Both the position numbers and the translations under genes were made by a program. Positions 8,524 to 16,499 of a stretch of DNA of 64,000 nt are shown in pieces. Within the stretch, counting starts at the first letter, position 1. The number at the start of each line of letters is the position of its first letter. The notes beneath the pieces were generated by a model. It was given only the letters and a program-made list of their open reading frames with translations, was not told where the DNA came from and ran no database searches. Source of the DNA: Flavicella sp965243265 (GTDB lineage Bacteria; Bacteroidota; Bacteroidia; Flavobacteriales; Flavobacteriaceae); contig CBDEUL010000006.1 in assembly GCA_965243265.1 (NCBI GenBank), positions 186,001 through 250,000 of the forward strand, read 5' to 3'.

Positions 8524-9618
8524 ATGAAAAAAAATGATTTGCTAGAAAATTATAAAATTTCGAGACCTCTTTATGACAACTATACAACTAAGCTAAAAAG
8601 TTTAATAATAGAGCTAGTTAAAGAGCAAAAAATAGAATTTCATTTAATAGAATCAAGAACCAAAACAATTGATAGTTTTCAAGAAAAAATAAAAAGAAAA
8701 ACAGATAAATATCAAAATCTAGAAGAGATTACGGATTTAAGTGCTCTTAGAATTATTGTTTATTATCCAACTGATATTAAAAAAATTGAAAATTTAATTG
8801 ATAAAGAATTCATTGTTGACAAAGAAAATTCTGTTGTAAGTGGAGAAGAACTGAAAACAAATGAATTTGGGTATTTATCAAGTCATTTGATTTTCTCATT
8901 AGCGAACAATAGAAATAACTTATCAGAATGGAAATATTATGATAAATTTAAATGTGAGATACAAATAAGAACTGTTTTACAACACGCTTGGGCTTCAATT
9001 TCACATTCACTTCAGTATAAAACCAAAACTGATATACCAAGTAACTTGCAAAGAAAACTATTTCGTTTAGCAGGTTTATTTGAACTAGCAGACGAGCAAT
9101 TTGTGGATATCAAAAAAGTACACGAATCACTAATTTCTGAAATCAAAAGTGAAGACATTAAAGTTAGCGATAGAGAATTAAATATGTTAACCATTTCTAA
9201 TTTTATAGAAAATTCTGAAATAGTAAATAATGTTTATTCAATTGCTTTACGTTCAGGGTTTATAGACCAAAATGAAGAGCCAAATTTAGAACATAATGAT
9301 GTAGAAAGTACTTCTGAATTGATTAGATATTCCAAATTTTTGAACATAAATACCATTAGTGAACTTGATAAATGTTTAAAGTCAATAAAAAAGAACGAAC
9401 TAAAATTGGTCTTTACTGACCAAATTATAAAAGATAGAGATTCTGAAAGTGAATGGTATTCTGACCCTTCATTTATCATTCATTTAATCCTAACTTATAT
9501 TAATTTAGAAAAAGTAAATGCAGAAAAACTAGCAGAATTTGGCTGGTATAAACCTCTTGCAAAAAGAGTAATTAGTACAATGAAAGAAACGAAAAAAACT
9601 ATACACAACAACGTATAA
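8524..9618 (+). CDS. Cassette gene: RelA/SpoT-domain (p)ppGpp-type synthetase, orphan; possible toxSAS
   Basis: I use the ATG at 8524; the open frame upstream runs through the attC site. The 364-aa protein has a RelA/SpoT synthetase domain over about residues 25-165: an Arg/Lys substrate segment (SRTKTIDSFQEKIKRK), EITDLSALRIIVYY with the metal-binding Asp, GYLSSHLIF matching the G-loop Tyr, and CEIQIRTVLQHAWASISHSLQYK. There is no HD hydrolase, TGS or ACT domain; the C-terminal 200 residues are helical and unassigned. Lone synthetases without hydrolase on mobile DNA include toxSAS/CapRel-type phage-triggered toxins. Whether it makes alarmones or pyrophosphorylates tRNA cannot be read from sequence. 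Cassette core GTTGTGTATA matches TATACACAAC at 9600-9609. Confidence 0.88.
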   Translation: MKKNDLLENYKISRPLYDNYTTKLKSLIIELVKEQKIEFHLIESRTKTIDSFQEKIKRKTDKYQNLEEITDLSALRIIVYYPTDIKKIENLIDKEFIVDKENSVVSGEELKTNEFGYLSSHLIFSLANNRNNLSEWKYYDKFKCEIQIRTVLQHAWASISHSLQYKTKTDIPSNLQRKLFRLAGLFELADEQFVDIKKVHESLISEIKSEDIKVSDRELNMLTISNFIENSEIVNNVYSIALRSGFIDQNEEPNLEHNDVESTSELIRYSKFLNINTISELDKCLKSIKKNELKLVFTDQIIKDRDSESEWYSDPSFIIHLILTYINLEKVNAEKLAEFGWYKPLAKRVISTMKETKKTIHNNV

Positions 9619-9722
9619 AATTAATTGCTAATGCGAGCCTACTTACGAAAATCCTCGCGGATTTTCTATTCGGTTTGTATTTGCTAAATTAGTTGCTTAA
9701 ACCACGCAACTAATCTTATACA
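9600..9722. repeat. Left half of interrupted attC-like site 7
   Basis: Inverse core TATACACAAC (9600-9609), arm GTATAAAATTAATTGC, a GAAAATCC/GGATTTTC hairpin, and arm GCAACTAATCTTATAC. The site lacks its right GTT core here; sequence after ATACA (9718-9722) is unrelated. The missing right end (ACAAGACC then GTTGGGT) is at 63861-63877, so a 54-kb element splits this site. Confidence 0.8.
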
Positions 9723-9726
9723 GATT
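9712..9726. other. Left junction (attL) core: inverted repeat around a 5-bp crossover
   Basis: AATCT-TATAC-AGATT is a perfect 5-bp inverted repeat around a 5-bp centre, the form of a tyrosine-recombinase core site. The left part comes from the interrupted attC, the right from the element. Confidence 0.55.
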
Positions 9727-9807
9727 CGGGGCTCTATTTTACACAAGCAAACTTAACCCTTGATTTACAACTTATTAATTACATATCAAACCTTATCTTA
9801 AAAATCT

Positions 9808-9831
9808 ATGTACCATACAATTTGCCATACA
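9808..9831 (+). repeat. 24-bp terminal direct repeat, left copy (candidate integrase arm-type site)
   Basis: This sequence starts ATGTACCATACA and ends TTTGCCATACA; it contains CCATACA twice, 12 bp apart. The copy at 63719-63742 differs at one base (A/T at position 13) and has the same orientation. Since the attC halves join outside these repeats, I read them as arm-type integrase binding sites rather than the crossover. The rest of 9723-10027 has no gene; a GATAATA/TATTATC-like inverted repeat at about 9942-9972 precedes gajA and could be regulatory. Confidence 0.6.
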
Positions 9832-10027
9832 TTTTTAAGAAACATCAGGTAAAATAAAAAAGTAAATTGTTCATAACTTATTTTTAAACAATAAATCAAA
9901 TAATATTTAGACATAGAATATTATATTGTTCATCTGAGTAGACGATAATATCATAATAAACCAATTATTATCATTTGTAACTGCAAATAATAGTTTTTGA
10001 CCATCTCTTAAAATAAAAAATTTATCT

Positions 10028-11824
10028 ATGTACCTATCAAACCTTAAACTATGGAACTTTAGAAAGTTTGGAGCCAATTATCCTGTTGACTTGGACAGAC
10101 CAAATTTAAATTTGAATTTCACTACGGGAATAAATGTTCTAATTGGCGAAAATGACTCTGGTAAGAGCGCAATTACTGATTCAATTAAACTCACTTTAAA
10201 AACACATAGTTATGAATGGTTTAAGTTAGATTGGGATGATTTTTATGATGGTTCAGATAGATTACGGATTGAATTGAGGTTTGAAAATCTTTCAGATGAT
10301 GAAGCCAAAAATTTTACAGAATGGCTGGGATGGGTTGGTGAAGGTGATGAAGCAAAACCTTTTTTAAGATTGATTTATGATGCCTCAAGAAATATAGATG
10401 ACCAATATATCTATCCCACTGAAGTTAGAGCAGGAGTAGATGAAATGGGATATCAGCTAACAGCAGAGGCTAGGGAATATTTAAAAACAACTTATCTCAA
10501 ACCCTTACGAGACGCTAAATCTGAATTAATCCCTCGTAAAAACTCTAGGCTGACTCAAATTCTCCAAGGGCATGAAGCATTCAAAGGAAAAGACCAAGAC
10601 CACTTGTTGGTGGGATTATTTCAAGACTTCAATAATCATGTTGCTAAATACTTTGAAGGTACAGACAAGGATGGTGTAGTACTTACAGGTGAAAATGTTA
10701 AAGGGAAAGAACTAAAAAATGAAATAGATAAGTTTATTCAAGCCTTTTATTCAAAGGATAAAGAATCCTACTTTGGCGTACTTGGTAATAGTCTCAAAAA
10801 CATCTTAGAGAGACTCGAACTATCTATTAAGGATGAACTAAACCCTGGTTTAGGAACTCTAAATAGATTGTTTATGGCTTCAGAATTACTTCATCTTCAA
10901 AAGAAAAATTGGAGTGGTTTAAGATTAGGATTAATTGAAGAACTCGAAGCTCACCTTCACCCCCAAGCCCAAATGCAAATCATTGAAGCACTACAAAACG
11001 AAGAAAACATTCAATTAATCTTAACTACTCATAGCCCTAATCTAGCATCAAAACTAAAGCTTGAAAATTTAATTATTTGTAATGACAACAATGCTTTCCC
11101 TATGGGAGAAGCATACACGAAATTAGATTCTGATAATTATAAGTTTCTTGAAAAATTTCTTGATACAACGAAAGCGAACCTGTTTTTCGCTAAAGGAGTA
11201 ATTCTGGTAGAAGGTTGGGCAGAAGAAATATTAATTCCCAGTATAGCAAAGGCCATAGGTATAAATCTTACTGAAAACGGTATCTCAGTAGTAAATATTG
11301 GGAATACAGGATTCGACCATTACTCCAAGATATACCTCAGGAAAGAAGAGCCATATATGAAAATTCCGATAGCGGTAATCACAGATTCGGATATTAGAGA
11401 ATATGAAAAAGATGGAGATGATTTTGTAAAGAGAAATGAACATACTGTCCGGATTAAAACACAAGCAGCTATTGATTCTAACGATGCAAAATCTGAACAA
11501 TCTATAAAGTATCACACTGCACCAAACTGGACCTTAGAATATTCTTTGTTTAAATCAACTAGCCTAACATCTACTCTACAAAGCGTGTGCAAGTCAATTC
11601 ATTCTGGAACAGATTGGGACACCAATTTTGAAAAGATGCTTGCTATTAAATTAATTGATAAGAACAGAAAGCTAAGCAAAACGGAAGTCGCTTATAGATT
11701 AGCAACCGCCATTGATGAAGACTTACAAAATGCACCAGATGAGCGAAAAATAACCATTGATACGGATAATGATGAAAGCATCAGATATTTAATCCAAGCC
11801 ATAAGATATGCCGCAGGAAATTAA
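10028..11824 (+). CDS. gajA: GajA: OLD-family ATPase with TOPRIM endonuclease domain (Gabija)
   Basis: The 598-aa length fits GajA. The N-terminal half is an ABC-type ATPase: Walker A GENDSGKS at residues 40-47, the Walker B/signature region LIEELEAHLHP near residue 305, and the H-loop strand LILTTHSPNLASKL. The C-terminal TOPRIM has the catalytic Glu strand GVILVEGWAEE and the metal-binding AVITDSDIRE. GajA is a sequence-specific DNA nicking enzyme held inactive by nucleotides and released when phage replication depletes them. The gene overlaps gajB by 17 bp, giving the canonical gajA-gajB operon, and is the first gene at the element's left end. Confidence 0.9.
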   Translation: MYLSNLKLWNFRKFGANYPVDLDRPNLNLNFTTGINVLIGENDSGKSAITDSIKLTLKTHSYEWFKLDWDDFYDGSDRLRIELRFENLSDDEAKNFTEWLGWVGEGDEAKPFLRLIYDASRNIDDQYIYPTEVRAGVDEMGYQLTAEAREYLKTTYLKPLRDAKSELIPRKNSRLTQILQGHEAFKGKDQDHLLVGLFQDFNNHVAKYFEGTDKDGVVLTGENVKGKELKNEIDKFIQAFYSKDKESYFGVLGNSLKNILERLELSIKDELNPGLGTLNRLFMASELLHLQKKNWSGLRLGLIEELEAHLHPQAQMQIIEALQNEENIQLILTTHSPNLASKLKLENLIICNDNNAFPMGEAYTKLDSDNYKFLEKFLDTTKANLFFAKGVILVEGWAEEILIPSIAKAIGINLTENGISVVNIGNTGFDHYSKIYLRKEEPYMKIPIAVITDSDIREYEKDGDDFVKRNEHTVRIKTQAAIDSNDAKSEQSIKYHTAPNWTLEYSLFKSTSLTSTLQSVCKSIHSGTDWDTNFEKMLAIKLIDKNRKLSKTEVAYRLATAIDEDLQNAPDERKITIDTDNDESIRYLIQAIRYAAGN

Positions 11825-13781
11825 TATAACGGACGCGGATATTGAATACGCAGAAAAAGTCCTTTTACGTGAAGGAAACACGTTTGATGAAGAAAGGAGA
11901 TTGTTTATTCGCAGTCTAAGTACCCTTGACTTACAAGCTGTACCTGGTAGTGGTAAAACAACCGCTCTTCTCGCAAAATTGCTAATACTGGAAAGATATA
12001 TGCCATTAAAAAGTGGACGTGGTGTATTGGTTATTTCTCATACTAATGCGGCCGTAGATGAGATAAAGGAGCGAATTGGTAAACATTGTCCTAAACTTTT
12101 CGCATATCCAAATTTTGTTGGAACCATTCAAAGTTTCGTTGATACATTTCTAGCGATTCCATTTTACACAAATCAATTTAAACAAAAGCCGTTTCGCATC
12201 GATAATGAAATCTATGACGAACAAGTTGAGCGGTTCTATTTAAATACAAGAAATATTGGTCTCAAGAATTATCTTGATAGGCAAATAGATGGATTAGCAT
12301 TTCTGAAGTCCATTCGAATAACAACCGATGGTAAATTGATTTCATACTTAAATGGTACGCCTGAAACTTTCAAACTTAAGAACCCTGAAACAGCCACGTA
12401 TAAATCTTTACTTCAATTCAAACTAAACCTTTTAAAAAATGGTTATTTACATTTTGATGATGCATATTCTCTGGCTGATATTCAATTAAAGTCAATTGGC
12501 AATTACCGTTCCATTCTACAGAAAAGGTTTTTATATGTGTTTGTGGATGAAATGCAAGATATGGATGTCCACCAGCATAATCTAATTGAAGCTGTTTTTC
12601 ATCCAGACGAATCTACACAATCAATAATTCAAAGAATAGGTGATAAAAACCAAGCTATTTACAGTGGAGGATCTGTACCTCTTGAAAATATCTGGTCTGA
12701 CCGTGATAATGTGATGTACATCAATGGAAGCCACAGGTTAAGTCCTAGAATTGCTCAGTTAGTGCAAAATCTTGCACTAACACCAAATCCAGTTGAGGGG
12801 AGAAACCTTAATCCTGATGGTTCTACTATTGACATTAAACCAAAAATATTTGTTTACAAGGATGACACAATAGAGTTGGTCATTCCAGCATTTGCTGAAA
12901 AGATAAGAGAATTACAAACCTCTGGTACGATCTCAGTAAATCCAACCCATAAGTTTATGGCAATTGCTTGGAGAAAAGAACATGATGATGACGGTAAAGT
13001 AGCCTTATCTGATTATTGGCCTCATTTTACAAAAGCCAATTCTGGTCAACAAATAGATTTCAAAGTTCTTGAAGACTATGTTCTGTACTTCGATAAAGAG
13101 AAAAAAACTTTAGAATCGGTACGTAAAAACATTTTAAATGGACTGTTAAAAGTTCTTCGCTTAGAAAATATCTTAGATAAAAATGATAGAGTTTACACCA
13201 AAAGAAAATTTATTAATTTCTTTAAAACTCTAGAAAACAACGAGTACGAAAGCTTGAAATTGAATCTTTATGAATGGTCTATCGGCTGCATTAGAGGGAA
13301 AAGCTCGGAAACCATTACCGCCATTAGGGCGTATATTCCAACCTTTCTCTCTGTGTTTCAAAAAGAAATAGCTTCTTCAGCAAATTTCATAAATGGTGAA
13401 TCTGAAATCAATGTTAATGAGAATGAAGATGAGCCTCAAGTAAACACATTCGATTCTGATGAAATAAACATTGAAATTGGCACTGTACACTCGGCAAAAG
13501 GACAAACTCACACAGCGACTTTATACCTTGAAACTTTTTACAACAGAGGTTATGGCAACTACGAGTCAGAACGATTGCGCAATCAGCTAAATGGTGTAAA
13601 CATTGTTGATACACTTAACAGCAACGTAGGTGGAAAAGATAAAATTCGCCAGACTACCAAAATGGCTTATGTTGGTTTTTCACGACCAACTCATCTGTTA
13701 TGTATTGCTATTCATAAAGAAAGATACAACTCAGTTTTATCTGACATCAATAAAGAAGATTGGGATATAATTGAAATTTAA
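11808..13781 (+). CDS. gajB: GajB: UvrD/Rep-like SF1 helicase (Gabija)
   Basis: The 657-aa protein carries SF1A helicase motifs in order: motif I VPGSGKTTAL (near residue 42), motif Ia-like VISHTNAAVDEI, motif II FVDEMQD, motif III RIGDKNQAIY, motif V TVHSAKGQTH and motif VI MAYVGFSRPTHLL. It is longer than the Bacillus GajB (about 494 aa), the extra length lying between motifs III and V. Known GajB senses DNA ends and activates GajA. Translation is coupled to gajA by the overlapping start. The pairing with a TOPRIM OLD protein is what makes the Gabija call secure. Confidence 0.9.
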   Translation: MPQEINITDADIEYAEKVLLREGNTFDEERRLFIRSLSTLDLQAVPGSGKTTALLAKLLILERYMPLKSGRGVLVISHTNAAVDEIKERIGKHCPKLFAYPNFVGTIQSFVDTFLAIPFYTNQFKQKPFRIDNEIYDEQVERFYLNTRNIGLKNYLDRQIDGLAFLKSIRITTDGKLISYLNGTPETFKLKNPETATYKSLLQFKLNLLKNGYLHFDDAYSLADIQLKSIGNYRSILQKRFLYVFVDEMQDMDVHQHNLIEAVFHPDESTQSIIQRIGDKNQAIYSGGSVPLENIWSDRDNVMYINGSHRLSPRIAQLVQNLALTPNPVEGRNLNPDGSTIDIKPKIFVYKDDTIELVIPAFAEKIRELQTSGTISVNPTHKFMAIAWRKEHDDDGKVALSDYWPHFTKANSGQQIDFKVLEDYVLYFDKEKKTLESVRKNILNGLLKVLRLENILDKNDRVYTKRKFINFFKTLENNEYESLKLNLYEWSIGCIRGKSSETITAIRAYIPTFLSVFQKEIASSANFINGESEINVNENEDEPQVNTFDSDEINIEIGTVHSAKGQTHTATLYLETFYNRGYGNYESERLRNQLNGVNIVDTLNSNVGGKDKIRQTTKMAYVGFSRPTHLLCIAIHKERYNSVLSDINKEDWDIIEI

Positions 13782-13865
13782 ACCATGAATCAACATCCCT
13801 TAATTGGTCTTCTAAAATCAAATTTATCATATAATCCTTTTATAAAATTTCAAAATAACATTAAT

Positions 13866-14004
13866 TATACCCTAACGGGTACAACACACTGCTTTAACCC
13901 CACTTTATACCCGATAAGGTATAAAACAATAAAAAACAATCATTTTATACCTTATCGGGTATAAACAAATATAAATTACATATATTTATACCCGAAAAGG
14001 TATA
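13866..14004. promoter_or_regulatory. Four palindromic HipB operators with 40/40/41-bp spacing
   Basis: The pattern TATACC-N6-GGTATA occurs at 13906-13923 (centre CGATAA), 13946-13963 (TTATCG) and 13987-14004 (CGAAAA), with a degenerate copy ending GGTACA at 13866-13883. Starts are spaced 40, 40 and 41 bp, about four helical turns. The last copy ends 4 bp before hipB. E. coli HipB binds the related TATCC-N8-GGATA, so these are very probably the autoregulatory operators. A further half-site TATACC occurs at 15492, in the terminator. Confidence 0.85.
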
Positions 14005-14008
14005 AATA

Positions 14009-14221
14009 ATGAATGCGCTAAGTAAATTTGTAAAAAGAAAAAGGAAAGATCTTGGACTAACACAAGAGGATCTATCCTTTAAAGCTGGTGTTGGTTTACG
14101 ATTTGTAAGAGACCTAGAACAAGGAAAAAAAAGCTTACAAATGGATAAAGTAAATCAAATTTTATCTCTATTTGGTCATGAACTTGGCCCTATCCAATCT
14201 AAACGACATGAAGAAAGCTAA
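14009..14221 (+). CDS. hipB: HipB-like antitoxin and operon repressor (HTH_3)
   Basis: The 70-aa protein is a compact Cro/C1-type helix-turn-helix: KRKRKDLGLTQEDLSFKAGVGLRFVRDLEQGKKSLQMDKVNQILSLFG, with the usual second (TQEDLSFKAG) and recognition (LRFVRDLEQG) helices. It starts 4 bp after the last operator palindrome and overlaps the next gene by 14 bp. By family knowledge it represses the operon together with its partner proteins. Confidence 0.88.
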   Translation: MNALSKFVKRKRKDLGLTQEDLSFKAGVGLRFVRDLEQGKKSLQMDKVNQILSLFGHELGPIQSKRHEES

Positions 14222-14522
14222 AGTATATATGCACGACAAGGTCGCAGGAATATTAACGGAAGATGAAAATGGTTTTCATTTTCAATATGATAGCACATAT
14301 CTTAAACTAGAAGATGCTGAAGCTATCAGTCTAACACTTCCTTTATCTGAAGAGACTTATCAAAGTAAAGTTCTGTTCCCTTTTTTTGATGGTTTAATTC
14401 CAGAGGGATGGCTTTTAGATATCGCAGAGAAAAACTGGAAATTAGATTCTAGAGATCGAATGGAAATTTTATTAAAAACCTGTCAAGATTGTATAGGAGC
14501 AGTATCAATAACTGAAATATAA
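14208..14522 (+). CDS. hipS: HipS-like protein: separate HipA N-terminal subdomain 1, probable antitoxin
   Basis: I choose the ATG at 14208 (MKKAKVYMHDKVAGILTEDENG), which overlaps hipB by 14 bp; the open frame upstream is non-AUG. The 104-aa product is the HipA N-terminal 1 domain alone: VYMHDKVAGIL, a YLKLEDAEAISLTLPL strand-turn, FPFFDGLIPEGWLL and the SRDRMEILLKTCQDCIGAVSI end. In single-chain HipA this domain precedes the kinase. In E. coli O127 HipBST the small HipS acts as the antitoxin for HipT. Length and position match HipS. Confidence 0.85.
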   Translation: MKKAKVYMHDKVAGILTEDENGFHFQYDSTYLKLEDAEAISLTLPLSEETYQSKVLFPFFDGLIPEGWLLDIAEKNWKLDSRDRMEILLKTCQDCIGAVSITEI

Positions 14523-14528
14523 GGGATT

Positions 14529-15488
14529 ATGGAAAACAAATGTCTATACTGTTATAAAGAAATAAGTACTACCGACTTACAGACACCTGCAGGTAATAAA
14601 ATTTACCACCCTTCGTGTTCTAAAAAACTCTATGGAGATATTACTCCTCCCGAAATAGACTTTACTCAAGAACAATTATTATCCTTAGCTGAAAAAGTAA
14701 TAAAAAGTCAAAAAACTGTAACTGGAGTTCAACCAAAACTTTCTTTAGGATTAAAAAATGAACTTGGGGAGCCTGAACGTTTTACAATTATGGGACTACT
14801 CGGAGAGTACATACTAAAACCTCAAACAGAATTATATGCCAACTTACCTGAAATTGAAGATGTGACAATGCATTTAGCTGAAATCAGTAAAATTAATACT
14901 GTTCCACATACATTGGTAAAACTGAAATCTGGTGAACTTGCGTATCTTACTAAAAGAGTTGATAGAAATAAAGGAAATAAATTACACATGGAAGACATGT
15001 GTCAATTAACAGAAAGGTTGACAGAACATAAATACAAAGGTTCGTATGAACAGATTGCTAAAGCAATAAAGCTGCATTCAGTTAACCCTGGTTTTGATGT
15101 TATTAACTTTTACGAACTCGTAATATTTAGTTTTTTAACTGGGAATAATGATATGCATTTAAAAAACTTCTCTCTACTTAAAAAAGGTCTGGAATATTAT
15201 TTGTGTCCAGCTTACGATTTAGTTGCTTCTGAATTGGTTGTAGAAGGTGATGATGAAGAATTGGCTTTAAATTTAAATGGTAAAAAGAAAAAGCTAAAAC
15301 AAAAAGATTTCATCTTAGCAATGACTAAATCAGGTATTGATGAAAAAGTAATCAATAATATTTTCAAAAAGTATAAAAAACTAATTCCTAAGTGGAATCA
15401 ATTTATTGAGAAAAGTTTTTTATCTGATGCTATGAAAGAAGATTATAAAAACTTAATCAAACAAAAAGCATCTCAAATAGAACTATAA
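14529..15488 (+). CDS. hipT: HipT-like Ser/Thr kinase toxin with an N-terminal zinc-knuckle motif
   Basis: The 319-aa protein has a HipA-type kinase core. The Gly-rich loop motif is TVTGVQPK (residues 63-70), where the two Thr correspond to the autophosphorylated residues of HipT. The ATP-binding Lys is in EYILKPQ, the catalytic loop is NNDMHLKNFS and the metal-binding segment AYDLVAS. HipT phosphorylates tryptophanyl-tRNA synthetase in E. coli; HipA targets GltX. Ahead of the kinase are Cys5-x2-Cys8 and His27-x2-Cys30, a likely zinc site absent from E. coli HipT. It follows hipS by 6 bp and ends at a terminator. Confidence 0.87.
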   Translation: MENKCLYCYKEISTTDLQTPAGNKIYHPSCSKKLYGDITPPEIDFTQEQLLSLAEKVIKSQKTVTGVQPKLSLGLKNELGEPERFTIMGLLGEYILKPQTELYANLPEIEDVTMHLAEISKINTVPHTLVKLKSGELAYLTKRVDRNKGNKLHMEDMCQLTERLTEHKYKGSYEQIAKAIKLHSVNPGFDVINFYELVIFSFLTGNNDMHLKNFSLLKKGLEYYLCPAYDLVASELVVEGDDEELALNLNGKKKKLKQKDFILAMTKSGIDEKVINNIFKKYKKLIPKWNQFIEKSFLSDAMKEDYKNLIKQKASQIEL

Positions 15489-15495
15489 AATTATA

Positions 15496-15526
15496 CCCGA
15501 TAGAATAATTACTATCGGGGATTTTG
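15496..15526 (+). terminator. Terminator after hipT
   Basis: CCCGATAG (15496-15503), an 8-nt loop, CTATCGGG (15512-15519), then a T-rich run. It sits between convergent hipT and the endolysin gene. Its left arm repeats the HipB half-site TATACCCGATA. Confidence 0.8.
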
Positions 15527-15541
15527 TTTTTATAACAAACT

Positions 15542-16102
15542 CTAGGCAATAAAATTAACTTTCTCCACCCTCTTCAACCACCCTTTCAAAAAAAATTGAT
15601 TCTGTCCTTTTTGGGCTATTCGCTTATAAAACGATATTCTTTCTTGTTTTAAAGCTTTGAACAGCTCGTTTGGATTTACTTTATTGGTAGCTTTTAACGT
15701 TTGTTTACCAATAATACCATCAACAACAAGATCTTCCTGGAAGTGTGTATTTAGAACCTTTTGTAATCCTTTGGCTGCCCATGATCCACTATTGATTATC
15801 CAGTCAAATAACATATACTTTAAATCCTTGTTTTCTATATAGTTGAGCTTATTTGTATGGTAAAATGTATGGTAATAAAAATCTTTCACCAATTCTCTTA
15901 AACCAGGAGTTGTGATCTCCTGATTATGCTTAATTCTACCATGCTCTTTTTTATAAGCATCAATGACATTCCAACCTGACCAATTCGGGTGGTATCTTCT
16001 TGATATTCCCATGTAGGTTTCACCTCCTTGATCTCCTTTTACATTGGCATAAAAACCCTCATGAGCCATGACACGCTCAAATAATTCATCAAAATGCTGC
16101 AT
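15542..16102 (-). CDS. GH108-type peptidoglycan muramidase (endolysin)
   Basis: The 186-aa protein has the GH108 N-terminal signature FERVMAHEGFY with the catalytic Glu at residue 15, GDQGGETYMGISRRYHP, and LKYMLFDWIINSGSWAAKGLQ. The C-terminal half (NTHFQEDLVVDGIIGKQTLKA...YKRIAQKGQNQFFLKGWLKRV) is the PG_binding_3 domain that accompanies GH108. It has no signal peptide, so release needs a holin, which is encoded directly upstream (16104-16499). It is the last gene of the long minus-strand operon. Confidence 0.9.
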   Translation of the reverse strand: MQHFDELFERVMAHEGFYANVKGDQGGETYMGISRRYHPNWSGWNVIDAYKKEHGRIKHNQEITTPGLRELVKDFYYHTFYHTNKLNYIENKDLKYMLFDWIINSGSWAAKGLQKVLNTHFQEDLVVDGIIGKQTLKATNKVNPNELFKALKQERISFYKRIAQKGQNQFFLKGWLKRVEKVNFIA

Positions 16103-16103
16103 C

Positions 16104-16499
16104 TTATTCCTTTTCTTTAGTATTCATACTTACAGATCCTCCAAATAGAAAATCCACGATCGTACTTAGTTTGGTAGAGATTCCTCCATTAATCGAGCTT
16201 ACAAAAGAGATCTGCCAATCATTGAGCTCTATGCTATCAAACACAAAATGATTCAGCATTAAGACAGTGAGAGCTATCCAAGCTAACAAGAAAAACAACG
16301 CAAAGGATTTCTGGAGCCAACTATCCGTAGCATACATACTTCTTGCACTATCTCTATCGGTGATGGTCATCTTAAAAAGTTCAATTTTAGCTTGTAACTT
16401 CTCTTCCTTGGAGGTAAATATTTCATCTATTAAATTGGATCCCTCCTTTAGTGTTTTGGAAATTCCTGATCCAAAAATTCTGCTTAATATATTTTTCAT
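16104..16499 (-). CDS. Holin-like membrane protein (3TM-holin type)
   Basis: The 131-aa protein has an amphipathic N-terminus (ILSRIFGSGISKTLKEGSNLIDEIFTSKEEKLQAKIELFK), then one clear membrane helix (FALFFLLAWIALTVLMLNHFVF) and a weaker C-terminal one (STIVDFLFGGSV). The SARSMYATDSWLQK segment before the membrane helix is typical of phage and gene-transfer-agent holins of the 3TM family. It stands directly before the endolysin, and its start overlaps the preceding ORF's stop by 4 bp (ATGA). Confidence 0.75.
   Translation of the reverse strand: MKNILSRIFGSGISKTLKEGSNLIDEIFTSKEEKLQAKIELFKMTITDRDSARSMYATDSWLQKSFALFFLLAWIALTVLMLNHFVFDSIELNDWQISFVSSINGGISTKLSTIVDFLFGGSVSMNTKEKE

Noticed and set aside
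13866..14004. Four short repeats at about 40-bp intervals resembling a small CRISPR array
   Set aside because: The repeats are palindromic, only 18 bp, vary in the centre and sit at a hipB promoter; they are operators.
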